A stretch of 64,000 bases of DNA from Olivibacter sitiensis DSM 17696 (GTDB taxonomy: Bacteria; Bacteroidota; Bacteroidia; Sphingobacteriales; Sphingobacteriaceae): assembly GCF_000427965.1 (NCBI RefSeq), contig NZ_ATZA01000023.1:1-64000 (forward strand), given 5' to 3'. Positions 7,358-16,664 of this stretch are shown here, one piece after another. Both the position numbers and the translations under genes were made by a program. The first letter of the stretch is position 1; each line of letters begins with the position of its first letter. Under the pieces are notes generated by a model. It made no database searches. It was not told the DNA's origin and saw only the letters and a program-made list of their open reading frames with translations.

Positions 7358-9712
7358 TTGATACGAACTATTTCCATCCAATATTTCCATGCCATATTTT
7401 CGTTGTTGTTTCTTTTGCCTAGTTTGTTGTATGCGCAACAAGTGCAAAGAGTTACGCTCAATGGAACCATTAGGGACGGGAAATCGGGCGAGACGTTGGT
7501 AGGAGCCAGTATACGTGTACAAGGCGCCACTAACCTTGGTACTGCTGCCAATAGCTATGGTTTTTTCTCTCTCAGCCTAAGTCCTGGACAGTACGATATC
7601 GTTTTTTCTTCCCTGGGTTATCAATCTACGACCCTATCTATAGATCTGCAGGAAGATAGAAGGCTCAATGTGGAATTGATGCCAAACAATGTATTGGACG
7701 AGGTGGAAATAGTGGCAGACAATGGAAGTAGAGAACGACTGGAAAGTCCGAAAATGGGCGTGCAAAAGTTGGAGATTCGAGAAATGAACAGGGTGCCGGT
7801 CATATTTGGCGAGCGTGATGTACTGAAGGTTATCCAGTTGTTGCCAGGGGTAATGTCGGGCGGGGAGGGCACGAGCGGCTTTTTCGTTCGAGGTGGCGCT
7901 GCCGATCAAAACCTAGTGCTATTGGATGAGGCCGTTGTCTATAATGCCAGTCATTTGCTTGGTTTTTTCTCCAGCTTCAATTCGGACGCTATAAAGGGCT
8001 TGGAGCTGTATAAAGGGGGGATGCCTGCACAGTACGGCGGACGACTGGCCTCCGTGTTGGACGTGAGCATGCTGGACGGTAACAACCAGCAATATGGTGC
8101 TGAGGGAGGTATAGGGCTTATCGCTTCGCGATTGAAGGTAGATGGCCCCATCGTAAAGGGTAAAGGTTCGTTCATGGTGAGCGGCAGGCGGACTTATGTA
8201 GATCAGTTTCTGCGTATTTCCCCAGACAGTACGGTAAATAGCAGTAAGCTCTATTTTTACGATTTGAATATGAAAGCCAACTACCAGCTCAATGCCAATA
8301 ATACCCTGTATCTTTCCGGTTATTTTGGCAAGGATCTACTTGGTTACTCCAATACCTTTGGTTTTGACTGGGGAAATGCGACGGGGACACTTCGCTGGAA
8401 TCACTTGTTTTCTGATAAGCTGTTTTCCAATACCTCATTGATATATAGTGACTTCAAGTACAACGTCAATGTGTTCAACGACAACAACGACTTCAGGATA
8501 GCAAGCAATATCAAGAATGCCAATCTGAAGCAAGATTTCCAATACTTCGCCAGTAATGCCAGTACCCTGCGTTTTGGGGTACATGTACTACGGCAGCAGA
8601 TCAGTCCAGCAGGGATAGAAGCTTCAAATACATCGGACATCAACTCACTCACGATAGATCGCAGGATAGGCCATGAGGTGGCTGCCTACCTATCTCATGA
8701 GTGGAAACCGAGAACCAATTTGAGCTTCTTGTATGGGCTGCGGATGAGCAGCTTTCTACAGTTTGGACCAGGTACTTTCTATACATTTGATTCAGAAGGC
8801 GACCCCACATCGAGTGAAGAATACAGGGCAGGAAAGTTGGTGCAGACCTATTTCAACATGGAGCCGAGGTTTTCCGTGAATTACATGATGGGAGAAAACA
8901 CGAGCCTGAAAGCATCGTATAACCGCAATACGCAGAATTTGCACCAGCTGTCCAATTCCATTTCTTCTTTGCCCACAGATGCATGGGTGATGAGTAGCAA
9001 TATCATCCGGCCACAGATAGCAGATCAGGTATCCGTGGGATATTACCGGAATTTTCTGGGAGATCGGTATGAGTTTTCGACAGAAGCATACTATAAGGAT
9101 ATGCAGCGTCAAATTGATTATCGCAATGGTGCCGATCTCCAGGCCAATGAATACGTAGAGTCGGAATTGATCTTCGGTAAAGGAAGGGCCTATGGTTTGG
9201 AATTTTATGTGAAGAAGAATAGGGGGAGGCTGAATGGCTGGCTGAGCTATACCCTTTCCCGGAGTGAACGCCGGTTTGACGGTATCAATGAGGGAAGGTG
9301 GTTTGCCGCAAGGCAGGATAGAACACATGATGTCGCCGTAGTAGCGATGTATAAGATATCGGATCGTTGGGATTTAAGTGGTAATTTCGTTTTTCAAACA
9401 GGCAATGCGGTCACCTTTCCCAGCGGGAAATATGACATGGGAGGAAAAACCTTGTTCTACTATACGGAAAGAAATGCTCACCGTATGCCCAATTACCATC
9501 GCATGGACTTAGGGGCTACGTGGACGGGCAAGGATAGGGCAGACAGGCGGTTTCGCTCTAGCTGGACTTTCGGCCTGTACAATGTATATAACAGGCAGAA
9601 TGCCTATATTATCGATTTTCGCGACAAGAAAGGCAGTCCAGGGCAGACGGAGGCATACCAGGTTTCCCTGTTTGGCATTATCCCTTCTGTTACATGGAAT
9701 TTCAGGTTTTAA
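7358..9712 (+). CDS. TonB-dependent receptor with carboxypeptidase-like domain
   Basis: Outer-membrane active transporter of 784 residues. A signal peptide (ends LLYAQ) is followed by a carboxypeptidase-regulatory-like beta domain (VTLNGTIRDGKSGETLVGASIRV, about residues 28-110), a plug domain (VFGERDVLKVIQLLPGV, GFFVRGGAADQNLVLLDEAVVYN, GGRLASVLDV) and a 22-strand barrel ending in the aromatic VTWNFRF. No in-frame ATG precedes the signal peptide, so a TTG start at 7358 is used, preceded by AGGGAG. The downstream DUF4249 lipoprotein is its usual companion. The substrate is unknown. Confidence 0.92.
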   Translation: MIRTISIQYFHAIFSLLFLLPSLLYAQQVQRVTLNGTIRDGKSGETLVGASIRVQGATNLGTAANSYGFFSLSLSPGQYDIVFSSLGYQSTTLSIDLQEDRRLNVELMPNNVLDEVEIVADNGSRERLESPKMGVQKLEIREMNRVPVIFGERDVLKVIQLLPGVMSGGEGTSGFFVRGGAADQNLVLLDEAVVYNASHLLGFFSSFNSDAIKGLELYKGGMPAQYGGRLASVLDVSMLDGNNQQYGAEGGIGLIASRLKVDGPIVKGKGSFMVSGRRTYVDQFLRISPDSTVNSSKLYFYDLNMKANYQLNANNTLYLSGYFGKDLLGYSNTFGFDWGNATGTLRWNHLFSDKLFSNTSLIYSDFKYNVNVFNDNNDFRIASNIKNANLKQDFQYFASNASTLRFGVHVLRQQISPAGIEASNTSDINSLTIDRRIGHEVAAYLSHEWKPRTNLSFLYGLRMSSFLQFGPGTFYTFDSEGDPTSSEEYRAGKLVQTYFNMEPRFSVNYMMGENTSLKASYNRNTQNLHQLSNSISSLPTDAWVMSSNIIRPQIADQVSVGYYRNFLGDRYEFSTEAYYKDMQRQIDYRNGADLQANEYVESELIFGKGRAYGLEFYVKKNRGRLNGWLSYTLSRSERRFDGINEGRWFAARQDRTHDVAVVAMYKISDRWDLSGNFVFQTGNAVTFPSGKYDMGGKTLFYYTERNAHRMPNYHRMDLGATWTGKDRADRRFRSSWTFGLYNVYNRQNAYIIDFRDKKGSPGQTEAYQVSLFGIIPSVTWNFRF

Positions 9713-9725
9713 ATTTTCTATTCGA

Positions 9726-10580
9726 ATGATGAAACTAAACGTCAAATGTAAAAGTCCGCTGCTCCTTATCGGACACTTGTTGTTCCTGATGAGCTTCAGT
9801 GCGTGCGAAAAGGTAATCGATATAGATTTGAACGAAGCAGAACCTGTTTTGGTGATTCAGGCAGAAATAGGTGGTGACCGAACCACCCAAGCGGTTGTAT
9901 TGCAACGATCGGTCGCTTTTTCATCTGCCGTTACATCCGAACCGGTGAGTGGGGCACTCATCACCGTAAAAGACGAAAGGGTAGCCGATAGTAGCGGAAA
10001 TCCAATAAACGGCAACTCGCTTGTTCGCAATGCTACATATACCTTTCGGGAGGTAACGCCAGGCGTATATTTACTGGACAATTACAGGGGCTATCCGGGG
10101 GTAAAGTATACCTTGAATATCTTATTGGACGACCATCAGTATGAGGCTTCCTCCGTGATGCCTCCATTGGTGAAAATAGATTCTATAGGGACCACTAAGA
10201 GCAGTATATTCGGCGAAGATCGAAATATGGTAGCCGTGAAGTACCTGGATCCGGAAGGGGTGCCCAATTACTATCGTTACCAGCTCGTTCACAACGGTGA
10301 ATGGATGAATACCATTTTGGTGCGCAGTGATAAGTTTAATGACGGGCGGATGGTGGAGCAAAGCCTGTTTGATCTGGATGTGGATTTCAACGTTGGAGAT
10401 CACCTTGAGGTGATACAACAAAGCGTATCAAAGGAAGTGTATGACTTTTTCAATGCCGTATTGTCCAATAATCCAGGTTCGGCGGCTCCTGCCAATCCGC
10501 CCAGCATGTTTGGACCTGGAACTATCGGGTATTTCAGTGCCTATAGTGCCGATCAGGCCGCTACTTTAATCAGCAATTGA
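9726..10580 (+). CDS. DUF4249 family lipoprotein
   Basis: A 284-residue lipoprotein; the lipobox is FSAC followed by EKVIDIDLNEAEP, the hallmark start of DUF4249. Family members accompany TonB-dependent receptors of the carboxypeptidase-like type in Bacteroidota and are thought to sit at the outer membrane as receptor partners. The gap to the receptor gene is 13 bases. The ATG at 9726 (a double ATG) is chosen because it begins the lipoprotein signal; the open frame extends upstream into the receptor gene without meaning. Confidence 0.85.
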   Translation: MMKLNVKCKSPLLLIGHLLFLMSFSACEKVIDIDLNEAEPVLVIQAEIGGDRTTQAVVLQRSVAFSSAVTSEPVSGALITVKDERVADSSGNPINGNSLVRNATYTFREVTPGVYLLDNYRGYPGVKYTLNILLDDHQYEASSVMPPLVKIDSIGTTKSSIFGEDRNMVAVKYLDPEGVPNYYRYQLVHNGEWMNTILVRSDKFNDGRMVEQSLFDLDVDFNVGDHLEVIQQSVSKEVYDFFNAVLSNNPGSAAPANPPSMFGPGTIGYFSAYSADQAATLISN

Positions 10581-10583
10581 TTT

Positions 10584-11198
10584 TTATAAAAGCCCAAAAC
10601 CAAAGCCTTTGCTTTTCCAATGGCCTATGGCCTTTGGTAGGGCATATAGCATGTTTTGTCTGGCCTTTATGTTGTCATGAAAGACAATGATGGAGCCGTT
10701 TTTTGCGTATTTTATCGCGTTTTCGTAGCAAGCTTCGGGACTAAGGCTTTGGTCGAAATCGTAGGTGATAACATCTGCTATGACTACTTCGTAGTGCGGT
10801 TTGAGTTGTCTCAGCTGGTTTTTGCTGATGCGGGCATAGGGGGGCCTGAACAAATGGCTATGTACAAGTGACTGGCATTGCGCTACATTTTCCAAGTATT
10901 CTTTCTCGGGCGTTTTTGAGCCGTTTAAGTGGTTATACGTGTGATTGCCAATGTGATGTCCGCCAGCCTTTATCTGTTCAAATAAATCAGGATGCTTGAC
11001 GATGTTTTCCCCAACACAAAAAAAGGTGGCCTTGATGTCTTCCTTTTTTAAAATTTTCAACACCTCGGGTGTAACATCCGGTATAGGGCCATCGTCAAAG
11101 GTGAGAAAAATGCGCGGCTGCGACCTGTCTTTATGCCAAGTAATATCGGGATAGTACCATCGTACCAAAGCAGGAGGACTTACAATGCGTAGCTTCAT
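10584..11198 (-). CDS. Polysaccharide deacetylase (NodB domain)
   Basis: Carbohydrate esterase family 4 protein of 204 residues. Motifs: FLTFDDGP (catalytic Asp and metal ligand, about residues 31-38), HHIGNHTYNH (metal-binding His pair), RPPYARI, and the C-terminal FHDN. Such enzymes remove N-acetyl groups from peptidoglycan, chitin-like or exopolysaccharide substrates. There is no obvious signal peptide, so the location is uncertain. It converges with the DUF4249 gene, three bases apart, and is divergent from the TolC gene. Confidence 0.9.
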   Translation of the reverse strand: MKLRIVSPPALVRWYYPDITWHKDRSQPRIFLTFDDGPIPDVTPEVLKILKKEDIKATFFCVGENIVKHPDLFEQIKAGGHHIGNHTYNHLNGSKTPEKEYLENVAQCQSLVHSHLFRPPYARISKNQLRQLKPHYEVVIADVITYDFDQSLSPEACYENAIKYAKNGSIIVFHDNIKARQNMLYALPKAIGHWKSKGFGFGLL

Positions 11199-11283
11199 AG
11201 TCGCTAAAAGTAGAAAATAAAAATTAAAAAATAAAAGCCACAGTCCGTAGGGGGACCTATAGGCATGGCTTAAAAAGTATTAG

Positions 11284-12666
11284 ATGAACAATATGTTTTT
11301 ACACTATACCAAGACGTTTGTCCTTTCAGTTTGCTTCTCTTTGTGCTTCGTTTATGTGAATGCGCAGGAGCCTAAGGTGGTGACCTTGCAGGAAGCCATC
11401 AAGCAGGCATTGGATAACAATTTGCAGGTAAAGCAGGCGGCTTTCCAGGAGTCTTTATCTGAACAGGATGTCTTGCAGGCGAAGATGAATATTCTTCCAT
11501 CCATTAGCTCAAGTATATCCAGTAGCAAAAATTGGGGGTTGTTATTTGATCAGACTGCTGGGGTGTTGGTGAATTCCACAGTGACGTCCGCCGGAGCCAG
11601 TGCTAGCGGTAATCTTGTGCTATTTAGCGGATTTCAGCGAGTCAATCAGATAAAAATGAATAAGTATCAGTTGTTGGCGGATGAAAGCAATGTCGAAAAA
11701 GTAAAGAACGATTTAGTTTTATCCGTGGCAACAAAGTATTTAGAAGCACTTACTAACCACGATTTGATGGTAGCTGCACAGCAACAAGTCAAATTGTCGA
11801 GTGAGCAGGTAGAAGTGCAGCAAGCTAACTATGATGTAGGGAACAATACCTTGGCCGATTTGTCTCAAGCAAAAAGTCAGTTGGCTACGGATGAACTGAG
11901 CCTTACTACAGCGCAAAATGGCTATGAGATATCTGTCCTTGACCTTAAACAGTTGATGGAAATGGATCCAAAAATCAGGATAGAACTTCAAAAACCTGCC
12001 TTGCCGAATGTGGAGAAGCTAACATCGAGCTATGACGCCGAATCCGTGTATGAAAGTGCAGTTGACGATTATCCAGATATAATATTGGCGAAGTTCAATT
12101 CCATGGTAGCCAAAAAGAATGTAGACGTCAATCGGGGAGGTTTTTACCCTCAATTATCAATAGGTGCGGGATATGGAACGAACTACTCTTCGCAGGCGCA
12201 AAGGGTTGTATCTAGAGACCCGCTGATTATGGAGCTGATACCGTTTGGTCAGCAACTTGATCAAAACAGGAATCGCAATGTTTTTGCGTCATTGAGCATT
12301 CCTGTTTTTGACAATTATAGAAGAACTATCAATTATAGAAAAGCAAAGATCTCTTATAACAACGCTTTAAATAACGAAAGGCTTGCCAAGAACAACTTGA
12401 ACAAGATCATTAATCAAGCTGTATTAGACTTGCGTGCAGCTGAGAAGAGATACTACTCAACAGAGCAGGCCTTTACATCGGCCAAGGATGCTTTTGAGGT
12501 GACCAAAGAACGCTATGATGTGGGCATGTCCAATGCGGTGGAACTGGCCACGCAGCAGACAGCGATGAACAAGGCTGAGTTCGACTTTATACAGGCAAAA
12601 TACGATTTTATCTTTCGCAGTAAGGTGATCGATTTTTATCTTGGCAGAACAATAGCATTTGATTGA
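11284..12666 (+). CDS. TolC family outer-membrane efflux protein
   Basis: A 460-residue protein with a signal peptide ending VNAQE. The architecture is that of TolC: two halves rich in long coiled-coil helices (VTLQEAIKQALDNN at the start, NLALLE-like second half with AKISYNNALNNERLAKNNL). It forms trimeric channels across the outer membrane and periplasm for export. The adaptor gene follows after about 140 bases, but no inner-membrane pump is encoded next to them. Confidence 0.93.
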   Translation: MNNMFLHYTKTFVLSVCFSLCFVYVNAQEPKVVTLQEAIKQALDNNLQVKQAAFQESLSEQDVLQAKMNILPSISSSISSSKNWGLLFDQTAGVLVNSTVTSAGASASGNLVLFSGFQRVNQIKMNKYQLLADESNVEKVKNDLVLSVATKYLEALTNHDLMVAAQQQVKLSSEQVEVQQANYDVGNNTLADLSQAKSQLATDELSLTTAQNGYEISVLDLKQLMEMDPKIRIELQKPALPNVEKLTSSYDAESVYESAVDDYPDIILAKFNSMVAKKNVDVNRGGFYPQLSIGAGYGTNYSSQAQRVVSRDPLIMELIPFGQQLDQNRNRNVFASLSIPVFDNYRRTINYRKAKISYNNALNNERLAKNNLNKIINQAVLDLRAAEKRYYSTEQAFTSAKDAFEVTKERYDVGMSNAVELATQQTAMNKAEFDFIQAKYDFIFRSKVIDFYLGRTIAFD

Positions 12667-12807
12667 TATAGATAGGAGATATGAGACGTTAGACATGAGA
12701 TGTCAGGCGCAAACTAAAGCAAATTGCTAATAAGAAGTCTTGATGCTTGATACTTTTGTCTCGATACTGATCAATAACAAACAACGAATAACGAACAAAA
12801 AATACAT

Positions 12808-14160
12808 ATGGCAAAGAATAAAAAGAGTGGTTGGAAATATTTTATCATCATATCGGTAGGTATTATCGTGCTCTTGGTGATAGCCAAGATGGCTGGCTGG
12901 ATAGGCGGGCCTAAGGTGACCCAAGTTGCTACCGAAAAAGCTGAGAAGCGGGTGGTGAACGAAACGGTTTCTGCCAGTGGCAAGGTGCAGCCCGAGATAG
13001 AGGTGAAATTGAGTTCCGAAGTTTCCGGTGAAATTGTGGAGCTCACCATAAAGGAAGGCGATGCCGTGAAGAAGGGGCAGTTGCTTTGCAAGATCCGTCC
13101 AGATATCTTACAATCGGGATACGACAGGGCTGTGGCCAGCCTCAACGCACAACGCGCCACGCTGGCTTCTACGGAACAGCAGTACAGGCAGGCGGAAGCG
13201 ACTTTCCAAAATGCCGAAGCTACGTTCAAGCGCATTGAGGAGCTGTACAAGCGCAAGGTAATTTCGGCATCCGAATATGACAAGGCACTCTCCGACTACG
13301 ATGGTGCCAGGGCGAACCTAGAGGCACAACGCCAAAATGTGCTGGGCTCACGGTATGGGATAGATCAGTCGCAAGCGGCCGTGAAAGAAGCCGGTGACAA
13401 CCTTGCCCGTACCAGTATCTATGCCCCGGTAGATGGCGTTATCTCCATCTTGAGCGTTGAATTGGGTGAGCGTGTAGTAGGAACGGCACAGATGGCAGGA
13501 ACCGAGATCATGCGTATTGCCAATATGTCTTCCATGGAAGTGAATGTAGACGTCAATGAAAGTGATATCAATAGGGTAGCGGTCAACAATACGGCAGACA
13601 TAGAAATAGATGCTTTTCGAGGCAGAAAATTCAAGGGGATAGTCACCGAGATAGGTAGCTCATCCAAGGAAAATGCCAGTGCAACTACAAGCAGTACCGA
13701 CCAAGTAACAAATTTTAACGTAAAGGTGCGCATACTGCCTGATTCGTATAAGGAACTGATGAAACCAGACCTTCCCAACCCATCACCGTTTAGGCCCGGA
13801 CTATCGGCCACCGTTGATATCAACACCAAAAGTGACAATGGTCTGTCGGTGCCTATACAAGCGGTAACTACTCGGGAGGACAAGCAAGCAAATCCTGTGG
13901 TAGATACCGAAAAGGATAAGGCTTCGAATGGTCAGGAAGAAAGTAGCCAAAAGAAGGTGAAAGAATATGTTTTTGTCTATGAGGGCGGAAAGGTAAAACA
14001 GGTGGAGGTAAAGACAGGTATTCAGGATGACACTTATATCCGTGTGCTTTCCGGTCTCAATGAAGGTCAAGAAGTAGTCACTTATCCTTTTAATGTGGTA
14101 AGTAGTACCTTGAAGGACGGGGATTTGGTAGAAAAGGTAGATAAGTCAAAGTTGTACTAA
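12808..14160 (+). CDS. HlyD/MacA-type periplasmic adaptor protein
   Basis: Membrane fusion protein of 450 residues that links an inner-membrane transporter to TolC. A single N-terminal membrane helix (residues 11-30) is followed by a lipoyl-like half (VKLSSEVSGEIVELTIKEGDAVKKGQLL), an alpha-hairpin (about 100-180, rich in Ala, Gln and Arg), the second lipoyl half (YAPVDGVISILSVELGERV) and beta-barrel/membrane-proximal domains. The similarity is greatest to the MacA type, whose partner is the ABC exporter MacB, but none is adjacent. The last four bases overlap the convergent WD40 gene. Confidence 0.92.
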   Translation: MAKNKKSGWKYFIIISVGIIVLLVIAKMAGWIGGPKVTQVATEKAEKRVVNETVSASGKVQPEIEVKLSSEVSGEIVELTIKEGDAVKKGQLLCKIRPDILQSGYDRAVASLNAQRATLASTEQQYRQAEATFQNAEATFKRIEELYKRKVISASEYDKALSDYDGARANLEAQRQNVLGSRYGIDQSQAAVKEAGDNLARTSIYAPVDGVISILSVELGERVVGTAQMAGTEIMRIANMSSMEVNVDVNESDINRVAVNNTADIEIDAFRGRKFKGIVTEIGSSSKENASATTSSTDQVTNFNVKVRILPDSYKELMKPDLPNPSPFRPGLSATVDINTKSDNGLSVPIQAVTTREDKQANPVVDTEKDKASNGQEESSQKKVKEYVFVYEGGKVKQVEVKTGIQDDTYIRVLSGLNEGQEVVTYPFNVVSSTLKDGDLVEKVDKSKLY

Positions 14161-15065
14161 TCTAGTTTCCATACCATAACTTGCTTGTCGTCGCTTACGG
14201 ATACCAGCTCATTTTTATGTTGACCCCATAGGATGGCATTAATGGACAGGCGGTGCACGTCATAGCCTTTCTCCAAGGTGATGTTTTTTGCTAGGGAAAA
14301 ATCTTCTGCACGCCATAGCTTGATGCTCTTGTCACGACTTGCCGTAGCAAGGTAGGGCAAGTTGGGATGATAGGCTATGCCATAGATGCTGAAGAGATGA
14401 GCGGCGATGCTTTTTTGTAAAGTATAGCTCTTGGTATCAAAAACATTAAGCTGTGCATCGCGTGCGCCAGATAGGAGACGTGCGCCGTCGGGAGAATATG
14501 TGAGGGCAGTAATGGGCATACGATGAAAATCCAGCTCTTGTAACAGCGTATAATCCATGGCGTCATAAATTCTGATTTTGCCATCTTTAGAGCCAAACGC
14601 CAATTGCTTTCCTTGCGGGTGTACCGCAATGCAGCGCACTGTCTGCGGGGAGACCCTGAAATTATACAGTAAGTGATGTTTTTTGATGTCCCAAACCGAT
14701 ATAGAACCATCTTCGGACGATATGACTAGTTCTTCCTTTTCGACCAGGTGTTGGATATCAAAGACAGGCTTTTCATGGTGTTGTAGCCGAGCAACCATTT
14801 TTTTGCTCACCACATCTACCAAGGTGACAAGGCCGCTTCGCTCGCCAATGGCTAGCAGATCGCTCCCGGCAATATGACGTAAAGCGTACACGGAGGACTG
14901 GACGGGCATCAGCACATGCCGGAAAGTCATGCTATCCATGTCCCATTCTACCACTCCCTTGTCGTTGCCTGCCGTGAACAGCATATGCGGCAGAGGCCCA
15001 TTTTCTACCGCAAATATGGGGTTTTGGTGTCCAGTCAATGTCGCTATTTTTTTGATGTCTATCAT
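14157..15065 (-). CDS. WD40 repeat protein
   Basis: About 302 residues forming a beta-propeller of roughly seven WD40 units, for example LTGHQNPIFAVENG, SEDGSISVWDIK, SKDGKIRIYDA, ARDAQLNVFDTKS, SRDKSIKLWRAED and SDDKQVMVWKLD. Such propellers are protein-docking platforms; no signal peptide is visible, so it is likely cytoplasmic. The start MIDIKKIATLTG at 15065 is preferred; an upstream in-frame ATG at 15101 would add residues encoded by a low-complexity intergenic repeat. The partner and role are unknown. Confidence 0.88.
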   Translation of the reverse strand: MIDIKKIATLTGHQNPIFAVENGPLPHMLFTAGNDKGVVEWDMDSMTFRHVLMPVQSSVYALRHIAGSDLLAIGERSGLVTLVDVVSKKMVARLQHHEKPVFDIQHLVEKEELVISSEDGSISVWDIKKHHLLYNFRVSPQTVRCIAVHPQGKQLAFGSKDGKIRIYDAMDYTLLQELDFHRMPITALTYSPDGARLLSGARDAQLNVFDTKSYTLQKSIAAHLFSIYGIAYHPNLPYLATASRDKSIKLWRAEDFSLAKNITLEKGYDVHRLSINAILWGQHKNELVSVSDDKQVMVWKLD

Positions 15066-15068
15066 AGG

Positions 15069-15112
15069 GTCAAGTATCAAGATTTTAGTGTCAAGTATCA
15101 AGACTGTTTTCC
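15069..15112. repeat. Low-complexity repeat (tcaagtatcaag type)
   Basis: The stretch contains two degenerate copies of GTCAAGTATCAAGA separated by TTTTAGT. The same kind of phrase, more degenerate, occurs in the TolC-adaptor gap (gatgcttgatacttttgtctcgatac, 12739-12764). It lies in the short gap between the WD40 gene and the following minus-strand gene. Confidence 0.45.
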
Positions 15113-15162
15113 AGGTCGTCAGGACGCCCCAACTTATATACCTTATTCCCCAGACCTTATGC

Positions 15163-15906
15163 CTACAGATTTTGAAAGCCGTTTTCTATAGCCTTTTCAT
15201 CAATACTAATGAATGAATAGTGCCTGGGCAAGAAAAAGGCCATTGCCTGCGTAATGGCACGGAATGTATCGAGGTTTGGGAACATCGCTGGCGTGAGGTT
15301 AAATACCAGGTCGTAAACCATATTGCCATTGCTCTTGCGGCCCATGAGCAGTACCTTCACCGTTTGTTTCAGACCGTTTGCCTTGAAAAACTCCCGGAGG
15401 GCATAGCGTAACGATTGCGGAAGGATATCGTTTGGCGGAAAGCCAATGGTCACTTCTTCCTCTTCGGCTATGCTCCCTTCCTCATCTTGATGAGTGTTGA
15501 ACATGCTTTGATAGGAATAAAACGATTTGCTGATGCTGTAGTTGATCAAATCGCCAAAACTGAGTATCCAATCCGGTTCGCCATAAGAAGCATTGATTAC
15601 TACGCCAAATCCATTTTCCAATAAAAACTCATCGATCATCTCCTCGATGCAATAGCTTTGAAAGTTCTCTCCCGGCCTTGGTATCTCCAGATTGAAATAA
15701 GGAAAACCATCTGGGCCAGTGACCACTTGAGGTTCGCTGGGCTTGAGACTAGCTTTGGCCAAGTGCTCCACAAATTTCGTCTGCCAGGCAGCATTCCTTT
15801 TGTTAGGCGCTACTTTGGACATTTCCAACAGCACGCTGGTATTTGCCAAATTGCCCAAAGGGGATTTTTCTATCGTATTTGCCTTTTCTTTGTTCTTACT
15901 AGCCAT
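15163..15906 (-). CDS. Conserved hypothetical protein
   Basis: A soluble acidic protein of 247 residues without signal peptide or membrane segment, and not one I recognise with confidence. Visible features are a basic N-terminal tail (MASKNKEKANTIEKS), an extended alpha/beta body (DGFPYFNLEIPRPGENFQSYCIEE, VINASYGEPDWILSFGDLINY), an acidic loop DEEGSIAEEEEV and a C-terminal helix-rich part. It lies between the WD40 gene and the his operon on the same strand, but low-complexity spacers on both sides argue for separate transcription. Confidence 0.75.
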   Translation of the reverse strand: MASKNKEKANTIEKSPLGNLANTSVLLEMSKVAPNKRNAAWQTKFVEHLAKASLKPSEPQVVTGPDGFPYFNLEIPRPGENFQSYCIEEMIDEFLLENGFGVVINASYGEPDWILSFGDLINYSISKSFYSYQSMFNTHQDEEGSIAEEEEVTIGFPPNDILPQSLRYALREFFKANGLKQTVKVLLMGRKSNGNMVYDLVFNLTPAMFPNLDTFRAITQAMAFFLPRHYSFISIDEKAIENGFQNL

Positions 15907-15927
15907 TTTAATATAGTATTAGTGACT

Positions 15928-15957
15928 TAGAGATATGAGATATGAGATATGAGATTC
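15928..15957. repeat. Low-complexity repeat (gatatga units)
   Basis: Three to four tandem copies of a nine-base unit GATATGAGA lie between hisIE and the next gene; a related phrase (gatagGAGATATGAGAcgttagacatgagat) occurs at 12670-12702 after the TolC gene. It is followed by cacaattcacaaactcataag, another simple-sequence phrase. No coding content is seen. Confidence 0.6.
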
Positions 15958-16010
15958 TGGCTCATTAAGCCAACAACCGACAACTCACAATTCACAAACT
16001 CATAAGTCCA

Positions 16011-16616
16011 TCAATCCTCTCGTCTAGGTTGCCCATGCCTTATTTCCAGATTCTTGGCTATTTGCTCTAGGGTATATCCTTTCTCTTTAAGAAGAAAGAG
16101 AAAATGAAATAACAGGTCGGACGATTCGTTTATAAACTCATTCTCTGATTCATAAAGAGCGGCAATGACGGTTTCTACGGCTTCTTCTCCTACTTTTTGG
16201 GCGATTTTGTGTACACCTTTATGATGCATCTTGTTGATATAGGATCCTTCTACGGGATGCTCATAGCGATCGTTGATGATGTTTTCCAGTTCAAAAACGA
16301 AATTCTGATTGTAAGGCGTGTTGAAGCAACTTCTGTTGCCCGTGTGGCAAGTGGGGCCTATGGGCTTCACCTTTATCAACAAGGTGTCCTGGTCGCAATC
16401 TTCCGCTATGCTCACTACTTGCAGAAAGTGACCACTGGATTCACCTTTGGTCCATAGCCTGTTTTTGCTTCGAGAGAAGAAAGTGACTTTGCCTTCTTGT
16501 GCGGTTTTCGTCAGCGCTTCCTCATTCATATAACCTAGCATTAGCACTTCGAGCGTCTGGGCGTCCTGAATGATGGCTGGCAATAGGCCGTCGCCTTTAT
16601 TGAAATCCAATGTCAT
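16011..16616 (-). CDS. hisIE: Bifunctional phosphoribosyl-AMP cyclohydrolase/phosphoribosyl-ATP diphosphatase
   Basis: Fusion enzyme of 201 residues for steps 2 and 3 of histidine synthesis. The N-terminal HisI half (about 1-108) carries [39 protein letters not shown] and the cysteine motif [12 protein letters not shown]. The C-terminal HisE half has [30 protein letters not shown] and [14 protein letters not shown]. It is the last gene of the his operon, separated from hisF by about 48 bases of T-rich simple sequence. Confidence 0.96.
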   Translation of the reverse strand: MTLDFNKGDGLLPAIIQDAQTLEVLMLGYMNEEALTKTAQEGKVTFFSRSKNRLWTKGESSGHFLQVVSIAEDCDQDTLLIKVKPIGPTCHTGNRSCFNTPYNQNFVFELENIINDRYEHPVEGSYINKMHHKGVHKIAQKVGEEAVETVIAALYESENEFINESSDLLFHFLFLLKEKGYTLEQIAKNLEIRHGQPRRED

Positions 16617-16621
16617 CTACA

Positions 16622-16663
16622 TTCAACTTTTTTACTTTTTACTTTTGAATTTTTACTTTTAAT
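16622..16663. repeat. Low-complexity repeat (cttttta units) in the hisF-hisIE gap
   Basis: Degenerate tandem ACTTTTTACTTTT units fill the space between hisF and hisIE. It may be another member of the simple-sequence spacers seen between genes in this region; on the transcribed strand it is A-rich and does not look like a terminator. Confidence 0.4.
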
Positions 16664-16664
16664 A

